From assembly GCA_028044295.1 (NCBI GenBank), contig JAOFSE010000004.1, forward strand, positions 62,001 through 126,000: DNA of 64,000 nucleotides, given 5' to 3'. This document shows, piece after piece, positions 24,441 to 34,353 of the stretch. Origin of the DNA: Sulfurimonas sp. GTDB lineage: Bacteria; Campylobacterota; Campylobacteria; Campylobacterales; Sulfurimonadaceae. Under the pieces are notes generated by a model. That model saw only the letters and a program-made list of their open reading frames with translations. It was not told where the DNA came from and searched no databases. The translations under genes and the position numbers were made by a program. Position 1 is the stretch's first letter. Every line of letters starts with the position of its first letter.

Positions 24441-27400
24441 TAGTTTATTTCCTCTTGTGGTGATTTTATTTTAAATACTACTGCATAGAGTAGTGGTACG
24501 TAAATTAGGTTCAGTACTGTTGCCCATGCTATACCAAATCCTAGTGATATTGCCATAGGTTGAAGTATCATAGCTTGGCCTGATGCAAAAAATATTAGGG
24601 TTGAGAGACCAAGTACAGTTGTCAAAGACGTAAGTAAAATAGGTCTAAGCCTCGTTCCTGCTTGTTTCATCAGTTGTTCTGTATCACGTGCATGTTTTAT
24701 GAAGTTTACAACTATAAGTCCATCATTGACAACTACACCGGCAAGGCCTACTATACCTATCATTCCCGGCATAGTAATATTTATACCCATTAACCAGTGT
24801 CCAAAGAAAACACCAAGTAAAACTAGTGGTATAGTACTTATAACTATAAGTGGCTTTCGTATAGAGTCAAAAAGCCAAACTAAAGTAATAAAAATTAAAA
24901 AGATAGCTATCAGAGCTGAACGCATCATCTCATTCATATTCTTTTTGTTCTCTTTTTCTTCACCTTTTATCTCTATTTTGTAGCCATCTGACTTTAGTTC
25001 TGAAAAAGTTGTCTTTAACTTTTTCATAGTTTCAGAGGATGTTATGACCTTTTTATCTAAAGATGCAAATACAGTGTTGAGTCTAACACCATCTTCTTTT
25101 TTAAGAGCGACAAAGCCTTGTACCATTATGAACTCACATACATCACTTAAAAGTACATACTGCTCAGATGATGGTACTTTAACCTCAACACTATTTATAG
25201 AGTTTATGTCTTCATTTACTCCACTCTCTATCTTTATACGAACAAGACCTTTAGTGTTGAACATTTTTCCATACTCACCCTTTAAGTAGTACGAACGAAG
25301 TTCTCTTGAAATCAGCTCTTCATTGAAGCCAAGTTGCTGTCCATACTCATTTACACGGAGCTTTAACTCTTTTTCACCTATCTTAGAGTCATCTGAGATG
25401 TTGTTAACACCATCTATGGACTCAAGAGCATCTTTTAAGATCATCACACCTTCTAAGCTTTTCTTCTCATCTTTAGAGCTTATACTTATCTCTATATCAG
25501 AGGCAACTACTCCAGCTCCAGGCACATTTACAACAAGCTCTTCAAAAACTAAATCATCCCCATCTTTTAACTCTCTAAAAGTCTCTGCTACTTTATCTAT
25601 CTCTACAGATATACTTTTTGCATCTTTAGTTCTCGTTAATACGTCTTTGTTATATTCTATTGATAAGTAGGGACTTATGTATCTATCAAAAGCATTATCA
25701 GGTGCTCTCTCTTTTAAATCTACAAATATATGAAATAGATGATCCCCAGTTTCAGCTATTCTTTTAGCATCTAGTTTCATACCTATCACGGACGTTATAG
25801 AAGATATATCATTACCATCTATTTTCTCTAAAAGTTTCTTTTCTAACCTAGTTACATGTAACTCTGTATCTTCTAGTTCACTGTTGATATTTACATTACC
25901 AGTTACATAGATTTGTGTAGTATCAAAATCTGGAAAAAGTTGAAATTTTGAGTTTTTTATCATTACAAATGTTAGCCCTAAAATGGTTACTACTATGACT
26001 ATAAGAGATGTCCACTTTCTTTGAAAAACAAAGTGTAGTGCCCCGCTATGCCATCCGCCAAACTTCTTCCAAATCTTTTTTGTAAAACTTTCATCTTTAG
26101 AGACTCTCAAAAAGTCATGCGCATGTAAAGGAAGAAAGTAAAAGGCCTCAAAAAGTGAAGAGAGTAAAAGAACAGTGATCATAATAGGAATAATCTTTAT
26201 AAACATTCCCATCTCACCAGTTAGAAGAAGCATAGGTAAAAATGCAAAAACTGTAGTAAGTGTGGCAGTTAAAACAGCTGGAAACATCTCTAGAGCTCCA
26301 GTGATAGCAGCTTCTCTTCTCTCCATACCCTCCTCTAAATGTCTGTAAATATTTTCAGCTACAACTATAGCTTCATCCACTAGCATACCTAGTGCTATAA
26401 GTGCACCAAGAAGTGATAGCATATTTAAACTATCACCCATCAACTCGGTTACAATCAGACCCATCATAAAACTCATAGGGATACCAATAGCTACAACCAT
26501 AGCAATACCACGATTTATAAAAAACAGCATAGCTATAAAAACGAGCATAAGACCAAAAGCGATATTAGAAAAAACAGTATTCAGACGATTTTTAATCCAT
26601 ATAGATGTATCTGTATAGATGTCATATTGTAACTCGGGGTATTTTTTTGAACTCTCATCTAAAAGAGCGCGTATCTCTTTTACAAGTTCTATAGAGTTTC
26701 CATCTTTAGACTTTGTAATATTAATAGATACATTTCTAACGCCATTATAGTGTGATAACTCTACTTCATCACGAAGTTTAAATGATATGTCTGCAATGTC
26801 ACCTATACGTACTCTAGAATTACCAACACTAATGACAGTATCTTCTATGCTCTCTTTACTTTTTTCGCCATTATAAGTAGATATATATAGATGTGCACCC
26901 TTCTCTTTTATAGTACCTATTGGAAAGATTGAACTTATATCTTTAAGTGAAGAAATTGCCAATGATGGTGCCAGTCCAAAAGCTAATAGTTTTTGCTCAT
27001 TTATCTTTATAACAAGTTCAGTATCAGAATCACCACGAATAACTATTTCAGCTAAGTCTTTTAACTTACTTAGCTTACTCTTTAACTCTTCTGCACGTTC
27101 AAGTAATTCTTCCTTACTCTTATCACCGGCAAGCGCCACTAGTACAAGTGGAAAGTTATGAAGTCTTATCTTTGCTATTGGCTCAGACATATCAGCTGGT
27201 AAGTCTTTTTTTACATTACTGACTACATCTTTTACATCGTTTAGTACACTTATGTTCTCTGAGCCAGTTTTTATATCTGCTCGTATTGTAAACGAACCAT
27301 TTTTGATTGTACTTTTGATAGTATCTAACTCATTGATGTTTTGAAGGTCGTCCTCTATCGTTTTCACAACCATATTGTCGAGTATATCAGCAGATGTTCC

Positions 27401-27562
27401 AACGTATCCACCACTTACAGTTATCTTGTCCATATTCATAGGAGGAAATATCTCTTTAGGAATATTTATGTACGCGAATATAGATAGTAAAAGTATAAAT
27501 GTTAAGAAGATATGGTTAAGTAATGGTTTGTCTATGCCAAATTCTAAAAAACGACGTATCAT
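24440..27562 (-). CDS. RND-family efflux permease
   Basis: About 1040 residues; start taken at ATG 27562 rather than the preceding TTG. Twelve membrane segments in the usual RND layout: one at the N-terminus (LNHIFLTFILLLSIFAYI), two large periplasmic loops, and TM4 with GMLVDEAIVVAEN (the proton-relay pair reads Asp-Glu instead of Asp-Asp). The second half repeats the pattern with GLAGVVVNDGLIV. No membrane-fusion or outer-membrane channel gene lies beside it, so it must use partners from elsewhere or act alone. It follows the FtsL-like gene by 9 nt and is coupled to a truncated globin gene. Substrate unknown. Confidence 0.9.
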   Translation of the reverse strand: MIRRFLEFGIDKPLLNHIFLTFILLLSIFAYINIPKEIFPPMNMDKITVSGGYVGTSADILDNMVVKTIEDDLQNINELDTIKSTIKNGSFTIRADIKTGSENISVLNDVKDVVSNVKKDLPADMSEPIAKIRLHNFPLVLVALAGDKSKEELLERAEELKSKLSKLKDLAEIVIRGDSDTELVIKINEQKLLAFGLAPSLAISSLKDISSIFPIGTIKEKGAHLYISTYNGEKSKESIEDTVISVGNSRVRIGDIADISFKLRDEVELSHYNGVRNVSINITKSKDGNSIELVKEIRALLDESSKKYPELQYDIYTDTSIWIKNRLNTVFSNIAFGLMLVFIAMLFFINRGIAMVVAIGIPMSFMMGLIVTELMGDSLNMLSLLGALIALGMLVDEAIVVAENIYRHLEEGMERREAAITGALEMFPAVLTATLTTVFAFLPMLLLTGEMGMFIKIIPIMITVLLLSSLFEAFYFLPLHAHDFLRVSKDESFTKKIWKKFGGWHSGALHFVFQRKWTSLIVIVVTILGLTFVMIKNSKFQLFPDFDTTQIYVTGNVNINSELEDTELHVTRLEKKLLEKIDGNDISSITSVIGMKLDAKRIAETGDHLFHIFVDLKERAPDNAFDRYISPYLSIEYNKDVLTRTKDAKSISVEIDKVAETFRELKDGDDLVFEELVVNVPGAGVVASDIEISISSKDEKKSLEGVMILKDALESIDGVNNISDDSKIGEKELKLRVNEYGQQLGFNEELISRELRSYYLKGEYGKMFNTKGLVRIKIESGVNEDINSINSVEVKVPSSEQYVLLSDVCEFIMVQGFVALKKEDGVRLNTVFASLDKKVITSSETMKKLKTTFSELKSDGYKIEIKGEEKENKKNMNEMMRSALIAIFLIFITLVWLFDSIRKPLIVISTIPLVLLGVFFGHWLMGINITMPGMIGIVGLAGVVVNDGLIVVNFIKHARDTEQLMKQAGTRLRPILLTSLTTVLGLSTLIFFASGQAMILQPMAISLGFGIAWATVLNLIYVPLLYAVVFKIKSPQEEIN

Positions 27563-27571
27563 CAACTACTC

Positions 27572-27847
27572 TTAAAAAATTGTATCAAGGATTTGGTTTT
27601 TAAAGCGAATCGACTCAACCGAAGAACTTATAACCCTGTTTTCTTCTTTTAAAGTGTCATATTCACCTTTGAGTTTAGAGATATCTCTACTTTTAAAATA
27701 AATTTGTTGTTGTATATATATCTTTGGAAAGAGTACAACTACTACAAAAATGATACTTAGAACCGTATATGCCAAGTAAGTTGCATCAACACCCTTAGGG
27801 TTAATAAACGAGTCATACTCTTCTAATAATTCAGTTTTTTCACTCAT
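27572..27847 (-). CDS. FtsL-like single-pass membrane protein
   Basis: 91 residues: a short cytosolic N-terminus, one membrane helix (about residues 25-46, YLAYTVLSIIFVVVVLF) and a periplasmic coiled coil with Leu/Ile heptads. This topology and its place directly after rsmH (4-nt overlap) match FtsL, the divisome protein that partners FtsB/FtsQ. FtsL sequences are poorly conserved, so the assignment rests on topology and position. Confidence 0.65.
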   Translation of the reverse strand: MSEKTELLEEYDSFINPKGVDATYLAYTVLSIIFVVVVLFPKIYIQQQIYFKSRDISKLKGEYDTLKEENRVISSSVESIRFKNQILDTIF

Positions 27848-28770
27848 CGCTTACTCATTTGAAATACTCTCATTTTAGCACTTCGACTTCTAACATTCTC
27901 TTTTAGTTCTTCATCCGTAGCCATAATAGGTTTTTTAGTTAAAACTTTACCTAGTGAGTTGTCATTACTACATGTACATCTCATTGCTTCAGGTGGACAT
28001 ATACAATTTTTCTTCCAATCAGAAAAAGTTTGTTTTACTATTCTGTCTTCAAGGGAATGAAAAGATATTATTGCTACTTTTGCATTGCTAAGCTTTGCAT
28101 CTGCGATAGTCTGTAGTAGCGATTTGAGCTCACCTAGTTCATCATTCACCTCTATGCGGATTGCTTGCATAAGTAGAGTAGCTGGATGAATCTTCTTGCC
28201 TTGAGGCATATGAGGTTTAAGAGTTGCACTTAACTCTTTAGCAGACGTAAATGGACGATTTTCTACAATAGCAGATGCAATTTTTTTGTAGTTTCTCAAC
28301 TCTCCATACTCATAAAGAATTCTTTCTAACTCATCACTAGAGTAATTGTTTACTACATCACTAGCACTAAGTGGCGCATCTTTGTCCATACGCATGTCAA
28401 GATTATCACTGTCATAAGAGAAACCCCTTGTTTTTTCATCAAGTTGGAGCGATGAAACTCCTATGTCTGCAAGTATTCCTCGGATATTTTCAACGCCATA
28501 TTCAGCAACAATATCTTTTATAACATTAGAAAAACGTCCCTTTTTTATGACAGCCCTATCTCCATAGCCTTTTAGCTTACATGTAGAAAAGATTATAGCT
28601 GTCTCATCTTGGTCTATTCCTATGAGTTTAATATTAGGATTTGCTTCAAGTATCATAGATGAGTGCCCACCATAACCAAGTGTGCAGTCTATAACTATTC
28701 CATCTTTTATATCAGAAAAAGTATCTACTACTTGAGAGTATAGAACTGGAATATGTGGTGTCTCTTGCAT
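27844..28770 (-). CDS. rsmH: 16S rRNA (cytosine(1402)-N4)-methyltransferase RsmH
   Basis: 308 residues. The family start HIPVLYSQVVD, the SAM-binding VIDCTLGYGGHSSMIL, and later GILADIGVSSLQLD, RGFSYDSD and the conserved IISFHSLEDRIVK are all present. It methylates C1402 of 16S rRNA with S-adenosylmethionine. As in many bacteria it precedes an ftsL-like gene, with a 4-nt overlap. Cysteines near the C-terminus (CICPPEAMRCTC) are usual in this family. Confidence 0.96.
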   Translation of the reverse strand: MQETPHIPVLYSQVVDTFSDIKDGIVIDCTLGYGGHSSMILEANPNIKLIGIDQDETAIIFSTCKLKGYGDRAVIKKGRFSNVIKDIVAEYGVENIRGILADIGVSSLQLDEKTRGFSYDSDNLDMRMDKDAPLSASDVVNNYSSDELERILYEYGELRNYKKIASAIVENRPFTSAKELSATLKPHMPQGKKIHPATLLMQAIRIEVNDELGELKSLLQTIADAKLSNAKVAIISFHSLEDRIVKQTFSDWKKNCICPPEAMRCTCSNDNSLGKVLTKKPIMATDEELKENVRSRSAKMRVFQMSKR

Positions 28771-28880
28771 TTATAACCTAATATTTATTTTATATATTAT
28801 ACATTAAGTTAGATTATTTTTAGATACTTTGTTTAATTTAACTTTTTTTACAGTATCATAAATAAAAAAAGAGAGCTATC

Positions 28881-29939
28881 ATGGAACTAGTTAACCAATA
28901 CTTTATTGAGATAATATCTGCAATATCCATAGTAACACTTCTACTAATATATTTACTATTTAGAAAACCGTCAAATACTATCAAACCAATACATGAAGAA
29001 AAAGAACCAGATAAAGAAGAGCTACTTGTAGAAGATAGTGCACCTGTTCAAGAGCTACATGTAGAAGAGAAAAAACCATTAGAAAAAATTGCTACTCCTA
29101 CTAGACCAGCGCAAATAAATCGAGTAAAAAGAGAAGTAGTTCCACATGGTAAAATAGTCAAAGATTCTTTTAAAGATTTTACTGGAATGAGAATCTTAGT
29201 AGCTGAAGACAACCATATAAATCAAAAAGTAATTACAGCACTTTTAGCAGACTCTGGAATTGAAGTTATTGTTGTCAATGATGGACAAGAATGTCTAGAT
29301 ACTTTAAAAACAGACACCAATTTCACTCTTATACTTATGGATGCGCATATGCCAATTTTAGATGGCTTTCAAGCAACACGTAACATTAGAAAAGAGCATT
29401 CATTAAATCATATCCCTATTGTCGCTCTTAGTGGTGATACAGCAGTAGATGACATTCAAAACATGATGAACGTAGGGATGGAAGCTCATCTTGAAAAGCC
29501 TCTTAAGATGGATGCTTTGTATGATATATTTTACATATATACAAGTGAAGAAGGATTGAATCAAGCAACAGAATCAAAAAGCCTAGAACCAGAAACTAGT
29601 TCTCTCAACTTCAATATAGAAAAGGGATTATCAACCTGTGGTAATGATAAAGATTTTTTCGATGAAATTCTAGATGACTTTATAGCTAAATATGGTGAGT
29701 CTGCTGATATTCTGACAAATGATTTAAACTCAAATAACAGTCTACATGCTGCCCGTCAACTTTTAGACATATCAGGGGTTGCAGCAAATATAGGTGCATA
29801 TAATCTTTACAAAGCATCTTTAGAGTTAAAAAACAGTATTAAAAGCCCTGATGATTTAGAGTATATCAATATACTAAAAGACTTTAAAAGAGCACTTATC
29901 TCTACTCTTGATGAGATAAAAACATATCAGGCAAAATAG
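28881..29939 (+). CDS. Membrane-anchored response regulator with degenerate Hpt domain
   Basis: 352 residues. An N-terminal membrane helix (about 8-27) and a charged linker lead to a full receiver domain (about 103-225; acidic VAEDN, phospho-acceptor D154 in LMDAHMP, K206 in LEKP). The C-terminal part looks like an Hpt domain (GVAANIGA block at 299-306), but the expected phospho-His position is occupied by Leu (about 295). This would make it a phosphate sink or a protein-binding module. No kinase gene is adjacent. A CTACATGTAG copy lies in the linker. Confidence 0.8.
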   Translation: MELVNQYFIEIISAISIVTLLLIYLLFRKPSNTIKPIHEEKEPDKEELLVEDSAPVQELHVEEKKPLEKIATPTRPAQINRVKREVVPHGKIVKDSFKDFTGMRILVAEDNHINQKVITALLADSGIEVIVVNDGQECLDTLKTDTNFTLILMDAHMPILDGFQATRNIRKEHSLNHIPIVALSGDTAVDDIQNMMNVGMEAHLEKPLKMDALYDIFYIYTSEEGLNQATESKSLEPETSSLNFNIEKGLSTCGNDKDFFDEILDDFIAKYGESADILTNDLNSNNSLHAARQLLDISGVAANIGAYNLYKASLELKNSIKSPDDLEYINILKDFKRALISTLDEIKTYQAK

Positions 29940-29945
29940 TTCAAA

Positions 29946-31178
29946 CTATCTTGTCTGTCCGCTACCATATATTTTAAACTTATAAGTAGTTAAGCCTTCT
30001 ATTCCCATTGGTCCACGAGCATGAAGCTTGTTCGTACTAATACCAACTTCTGCTCCAAAACCAAAAGCTCCACCATCTGTAAAACGAGTAGAAGCATTTA
30101 CATAAACAGCTGCAGCATCAATAGAGTTTAAAAATTTATCAGCAGTTGTAATGTTTTCACTGATGATTGCCTCAGAGTGACCTGAACCAAACTTAATAAT
30201 ATGTTCAATTGCTCCTTCAACTCCATCAACAACTCTAATGTTTAGTATATTCGCTAAGTATTCAGTATCGTAATCTTCATCAGTCGCATGCTTAGCCTCA
30301 ATAATAGATTGAGTCTCTAAACAACCTTTTAGCTCTGTATGAGCTTTGTCAAACTCTACCTTTAGAGTCGGTAAAACGTTTGAAGCAATAGCTCTATCTA
30401 CAAGTAAAGTTTCCATAGCATTACAAACACCAGGACGCTGAACTTTTGCATTTATAGCTATTGCTACTGCATTTTCTAAATTAGCATCTTTGTCTATATA
30501 TGTATGGCATTGACCTTTATCGTGTTTTACTACACTTACTGTTGCATTATCACATACATACTTTATAAGTCCTGCTCCACCACGTGGAATAATCAAGTCA
30601 ACATACTTATCCATTTTTATAAGCTTTGCAACACCCTCTCTAGAAGAATCTGGGATTAGTGAGATTAAAGAAGTTGGCAGTCCGTTTTTCGTAAGTACAG
30701 CTTGAAGAACAAGCGCAATAGCCTTGTTAGAGTTTTCTGCTTCTTTTCCACCCTTTAATACACATACATTTGAGCTTTTAAAACATAATGCTGCTGTATC
30801 AGATGTTACATTTGGACGAGACTCATAAATGATACCTATAACCCCAATAGGGATAGATGTTTTTTCAATTTTCAAACCATCTTCAGTAACCCATCCATCA
30901 ATCACACGACCAACTGGCTCTTTTAATGCAGCTATCTCTTCTAGAGCTACAGCCATTGCGTCTATACGTTTTTCATCTAGTAAAAGTCTATCCATAAGTG
31001 CTGAAGTAAGATTATTTTTCTTTCCATCAGCCATATCAAGCGCGTTAGCTTCTAGTAAGTTCATTGTGTTACTTCTTAAAGCTCCAGCCATCTCTTTTAA
31101 AATTCTATTTTTTTCTGATCCGCTAATAGTAGATAAAATTCTACTTCCTGACTTTGCTTCTTCTAAAAATTTATCCAT
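29946..31178 (-). CDS. proA: Gamma-glutamyl phosphate reductase ProA
   Basis: 410 residues from ATG 31178, chosen because AAGGA lies upstream and it abuts the proB stop; an open extension to 31205 lies inside proB. ProA reduces L-glutamyl 5-phosphate to glutamate semialdehyde with NADPH, the second step of proline synthesis. Family blocks: GVIGIIYESRPNVT, LKGGKEAENSN, and the catalytic Cys in GVCNAMETLL, with HARGPMGIEGLT near the C-terminus. In an operon with proB. Confidence 0.95.
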   Translation of the reverse strand: MDKFLEEAKSGSRILSTISGSEKNRILKEMAGALRSNTMNLLEANALDMADGKKNNLTSALMDRLLLDEKRIDAMAVALEEIAALKEPVGRVIDGWVTEDGLKIEKTSIPIGVIGIIYESRPNVTSDTAALCFKSSNVCVLKGGKEAENSNKAIALVLQAVLTKNGLPTSLISLIPDSSREGVAKLIKMDKYVDLIIPRGGAGLIKYVCDNATVSVVKHDKGQCHTYIDKDANLENAVAIAINAKVQRPGVCNAMETLLVDRAIASNVLPTLKVEFDKAHTELKGCLETQSIIEAKHATDEDYDTEYLANILNIRVVDGVEGAIEHIIKFGSGHSEAIISENITTADKFLNSIDAAAVYVNASTRFTDGGAFGFGAEVGISTNKLHARGPMGIEGLTTYKFKIYGSGQTR

Positions 31179-31179
31179 T

Positions 31180-31953
31180 TTATTTTTCCTTCTTCTTAGG
31201 TTCAAAAAGTGTTCCTAATGTATGAGTTTCTGATAAAAGAAATGATTCTACTGCTTCTAAATTAAAACCATTAGTTAAAAACATTTTTCTTCCATTATTC
31301 ATCATAAACTCTGCAGCTTTTAGTTTAGTAATTATACCTCCGGTTGCGAATGGATCATTAGGATTATTATCATGAGTTTGTATATCCCTAGGTAACTCAT
31401 TAAGGACCTTGTATAATTCAGCATCCTTATGCTCATCAGGATTCTTGTTGTAGTATCCATCTATATCACTCAATATTACAAGTAGTTCAGCATCAACAGC
31501 ATGTGCAACATTTGCTGATAGTTGGTCATTGTCACCGAAGAGTTGCTCTAGCGTTGATGTTATGTCATTTTCATTTACAATAGGTAAAATTTGATTATCT
31601 AAATGAGCGTCAATGATCTCTTGAAACATTATTGTTCTTTTTCTAGAATCGAAATCATCCTCTGTCAATAGTATCTGAGCGGTATCAATATTAAATATAT
31701 CAAATTTCTTTTTATAACTTGTCATTAAAATAGGCTGACCAGCTGCTGCAATAGCTTTTTTACTTATCTGTTTACTTTTATCTAGCTTCAATGCTCCATA
31801 ACCTGCAGCTACTGCACCAGAAGTTACTAAGACCACATCATATATAGCTCTTAATTTTGTGATTAATGTTACAAGATTTAACATTCTCTCTTTTGCAATA
31901 TTATTATTATCTGTTAATACAGCACTACCTACTTTAATTACAATTCTCTTCAT
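31180..31953 (-). CDS. proB: Glutamate 5-kinase ProB
   Basis: 257 residues of the amino-acid kinase fold: IVIKVGSAVLTD at the start, VTSGAVAAGYG, the NENDITS segment and SDIDGYYNKNP, then TGGIITKLKAAE. It phosphorylates glutamate with ATP, the first step of proline synthesis. It is the short form without the C-terminal PUA domain of E. coli ProB, usual in this phylum. AAAGG precedes the ATG. proC is divergent, 120 nt away. Confidence 0.95.
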   Translation of the reverse strand: MKRIVIKVGSAVLTDNNNIAKERMLNLVTLITKLRAIYDVVLVTSGAVAAGYGALKLDKSKQISKKAIAAAGQPILMTSYKKKFDIFNIDTAQILLTEDDFDSRKRTIMFQEIIDAHLDNQILPIVNENDITSTLEQLFGDNDQLSANVAHAVDAELLVILSDIDGYYNKNPDEHKDAELYKVLNELPRDIQTHDNNPNDPFATGGIITKLKAAEFMMNNGRKMFLTNGFNLEAVESFLLSETHTLGTLFEPKKKEK

Positions 31954-32039
31954 TAATTATACCTTTGGAATGCATTTTAACATATTCTAATTAACCCTAT
32001 CTTGAATAAGCTTTTATAAGATAATTATCACCAAGATGT

Positions 32040-32045
32040 TATACT
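32040..32045 (+). promoter_or_regulatory. Candidate -10 box TATACT for proC
   Basis: TGTTATACTAC lies about 29 nt before ATG 32074 in the 120-base divergent gap between proB and proC. Confidence 0.4.
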
Positions 32046-32073
32046 ACTGCAAAAATACAAAGGCTTTTTATTT

Positions 32074-32832
32074 ATGAAAACTATCACTTTTATCGGAAAT
32101 GGAAATATGGCTCTAAGCATTGCAAAGGGTTTAAAAGACAACTATAATCTTGAAGTTGTTGGTAGAAGTTTAGAAAAACTAGATAAGTTTGAAAGTGAAC
32201 TTGGCGTAAATATAAAAAAAGCTTTAATGGATGACTTTAACTGTGATGATAAGACAATCATGTTTTGTGTAAAACCTGCAAATGTTGAGACAGTATCTAC
32301 AAGACTAACTGGAAAAGCAAGGGTTGTCTTTTCTGTTCTTGCAGGAACTAAAGTTGAAAAATTAAAACAATATCTAAATCCTCACGCTGTTGTTCGTGCT
32401 ATGCCAAACCTAGCAGCTCAAGTTGGTAAGTCAATGACTACACTTACTGGAGACGTAGAGTTTAAAGATGAAGCTGTAGAGCTTCTAGGAGCTATTGGCG
32501 AAACACTTTGGTTAAGTACTGAAAAAGAGCTCGACATAGCTACAGGTTTAGCTGGAAGTGGTCCAGCCTACCTTACACTTATTGCTGAAGCCCTAGCAGA
32601 TGGTGCGGTAAAACAAGGTATGAAAAGAGATGATGCTATGGCAACAATGCGTGGTCTTTTTGCTGGTTTTGGAGAGTTAATCCAAGATGTTCACCCAGCA
32701 CTCTTAAAAGATGGTGTAATGAGTCCAGGTGGAACTACAGCAGCTGGCTATGGGGCACTTGAAGATGGTAATGTAAGAGCATCATGTATAGATGCAATTG
32801 CTAAAGCATATAAAAGAGCTACTGAGTTATAA
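32074..32832 (+). CDS. proC: Pyrroline-5-carboxylate reductase ProC
   Basis: 252 residues. N-terminal NADPH-binding FIGNGNMALSIAKGL, then VFSVLAGTKVEKL, VRAMPNLAAQVGKSMT, and the family signature around LAGSGPAYLTLIAEAL and MSPGGTTAAGYGALEDG. It catalyses the last step of proline synthesis. Divergent from proBA, so all three proline genes are clustered. Its 3' end overlaps thrC (convergent) by 6 nt. Confidence 0.96.
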   Translation: MKTITFIGNGNMALSIAKGLKDNYNLEVVGRSLEKLDKFESELGVNIKKALMDDFNCDDKTIMFCVKPANVETVSTRLTGKARVVFSVLAGTKVEKLKQYLNPHAVVRAMPNLAAQVGKSMTTLTGDVEFKDEAVELLGAIGETLWLSTEKELDIATGLAGSGPAYLTLIAEALADGAVKQGMKRDDAMATMRGLFAGFGELIQDVHPALLKDGVMSPGGTTAAGYGALEDGNVRASCIDAIAKAYKRATEL

Positions 32833-34299
32833 AAACTTCAGTATCTCTTTTTCTATATCTTCTTTTTCTATAATGGTGTCTTGAGTTATCTCTTTCGTAA
32901 ATAAACCTTTTACCATAGCTGGTATCTCTAAGTTAGCCTCTTTAGATATTGATTCTAAGGCTTCAAGATCATGAGCATCAACTTCACCAGTTAAAGCATT
33001 TGCAATCACAGGGGAAAACTTTGTCCACTCTGCAGTTGAGTAAGCAATAGTTTTGATTTTAGAATCACTGCATGTCTCGTAAGATTTTATACATGTAGCA
33101 GTATGTGGATCCATAAGATAGTTACAGTTTGTGAAATAGTCTTTTATGTAAGCCTTACCTTCATCGCCATTACAAAAGTCAGCATCAAAGCTTTTTTGTA
33201 GTTCTTCTAACTCTTGTGTTGTCAGTTCGTAAAAATCATTTTTTTCTAAAGATTCCATTAACTCTCTAGTTCTCTCGAAGCCAAACATATCATAAAGAAT
33301 TCTCTCTACATTTGATGACTTTAAAATATCCATAGCTGGAGAAGTAGTACCTACAACCTCAGAGTCTCTAAGGTCATACTTACCAGTTTTTATCAATTTA
33401 GTTAAAACATTATTCTCATTTGAAGATATAATAATCTTCTCAACAGGAAGTCCCATTTTCCAGGCATAGTAACCACCAAGTGCATTACCAAAATTTCCAC
33501 TTGGAACATTTAAGTAGACTTTTTCACCCATTGTCGTTGCACCTTGACGTACTAGCTCTAAATATGAATGAATATGATATATAATTTGAAAAATTATTCT
33601 TCCAAAGTTTACAGAGTTTGCAGCTGATAAAGATACATGCTTCTCTTTAAGTGCAGATTTGAAAGTATCAGATGCAAGAAGTCTTTTAAGAGCATTTTGT
33701 GCATCATCAAAAACACCATTAATACCAATAACCTTTAAGTTCTTAGCATCTTCAGTAACCATTTGTAGTCTTTGAACATCACTTGTCCCACCATCAGGAT
33801 AAAGACAAGCCACTTGAACATTCGCACGATTTTTAAATGTCTCTAAAGCAGCTGGACCAGTATCACCACTTGTTGCAGCAAGAATTAAATAGTTTTCATT
33901 TCTTTTTTGAGCAATTGATGAAAGTACTATTCCAAAAGGTTGAAGTGCCATATCTTTAAATGCACGAGTAGGTCCATGATATAGCTCACTTACATAAAGA
34001 TTCTCTTTTACTTTTACCACAGGTACAGGATTTGAAGCATCATCAAACTCATCATAAAGGTTTAAAGCTTCATCGATTACTTCTTTTTCGATATCAATTT
34101 CAAAACGATTTAACATATCACTTGCTAACTCTTTGTATGTTGAGTTAATATGTTTATTTAAAAAATCTTCTCCAAGTTGAGGAAGTGATTCAGGAACATA
34201 CAGGCCACCGAATGATGCTATAGGAGCTAATATTGCTTGAGAGAATGTAACACTTTGAGGTCTATTTTTGTCTTGTCCACGAGTTTGAATAAAGTTCAT
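32827..34299 (-). CDS. thrC: Threonine synthase ThrC
   Basis: 490 residues, the long fold-type II PLP form. The PLP lysine lies in GPTRAFKDMALQPFG; LAATSGDTGPAAL and VPSGNFGNALGGYYAW form the phosphate loop and cofactor contacts. It converts O-phosphohomoserine to threonine. Monocistronic, convergent with proC. Confidence 0.95.
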   Translation of the reverse strand: MNFIQTRGQDKNRPQSVTFSQAILAPIASFGGLYVPESLPQLGEDFLNKHINSTYKELASDMLNRFEIDIEKEVIDEALNLYDEFDDASNPVPVVKVKENLYVSELYHGPTRAFKDMALQPFGIVLSSIAQKRNENYLILAATSGDTGPAALETFKNRANVQVACLYPDGGTSDVQRLQMVTEDAKNLKVIGINGVFDDAQNALKRLLASDTFKSALKEKHVSLSAANSVNFGRIIFQIIYHIHSYLELVRQGATTMGEKVYLNVPSGNFGNALGGYYAWKMGLPVEKIIISSNENNVLTKLIKTGKYDLRDSEVVGTTSPAMDILKSSNVERILYDMFGFERTRELMESLEKNDFYELTTQELEELQKSFDADFCNGDEGKAYIKDYFTNCNYLMDPHTATCIKSYETCSDSKIKTIAYSTAEWTKFSPVIANALTGEVDAHDLEALESISKEANLEIPAMVKGLFTKEITQDTIIEKEDIEKEILKFL

Positions 34300-34353
34300 T
34301 TTATGCTTTGCCTGTAATTTTTATGAAATTATAGCAAAATTTATACTATTTAT

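Noticed and set aside
24699-25670. Several plus-strand ORFs opposite the RND pump
   Set aside because: Low-complexity Ser/Thr/Pro-rich translations typical of antisense frames of AT-rich genes.
30829-31218. 129-residue plus-strand ORF opposite proA
   Set aside because: Lies antisense to conserved ProA coding sequence and has no independent support.
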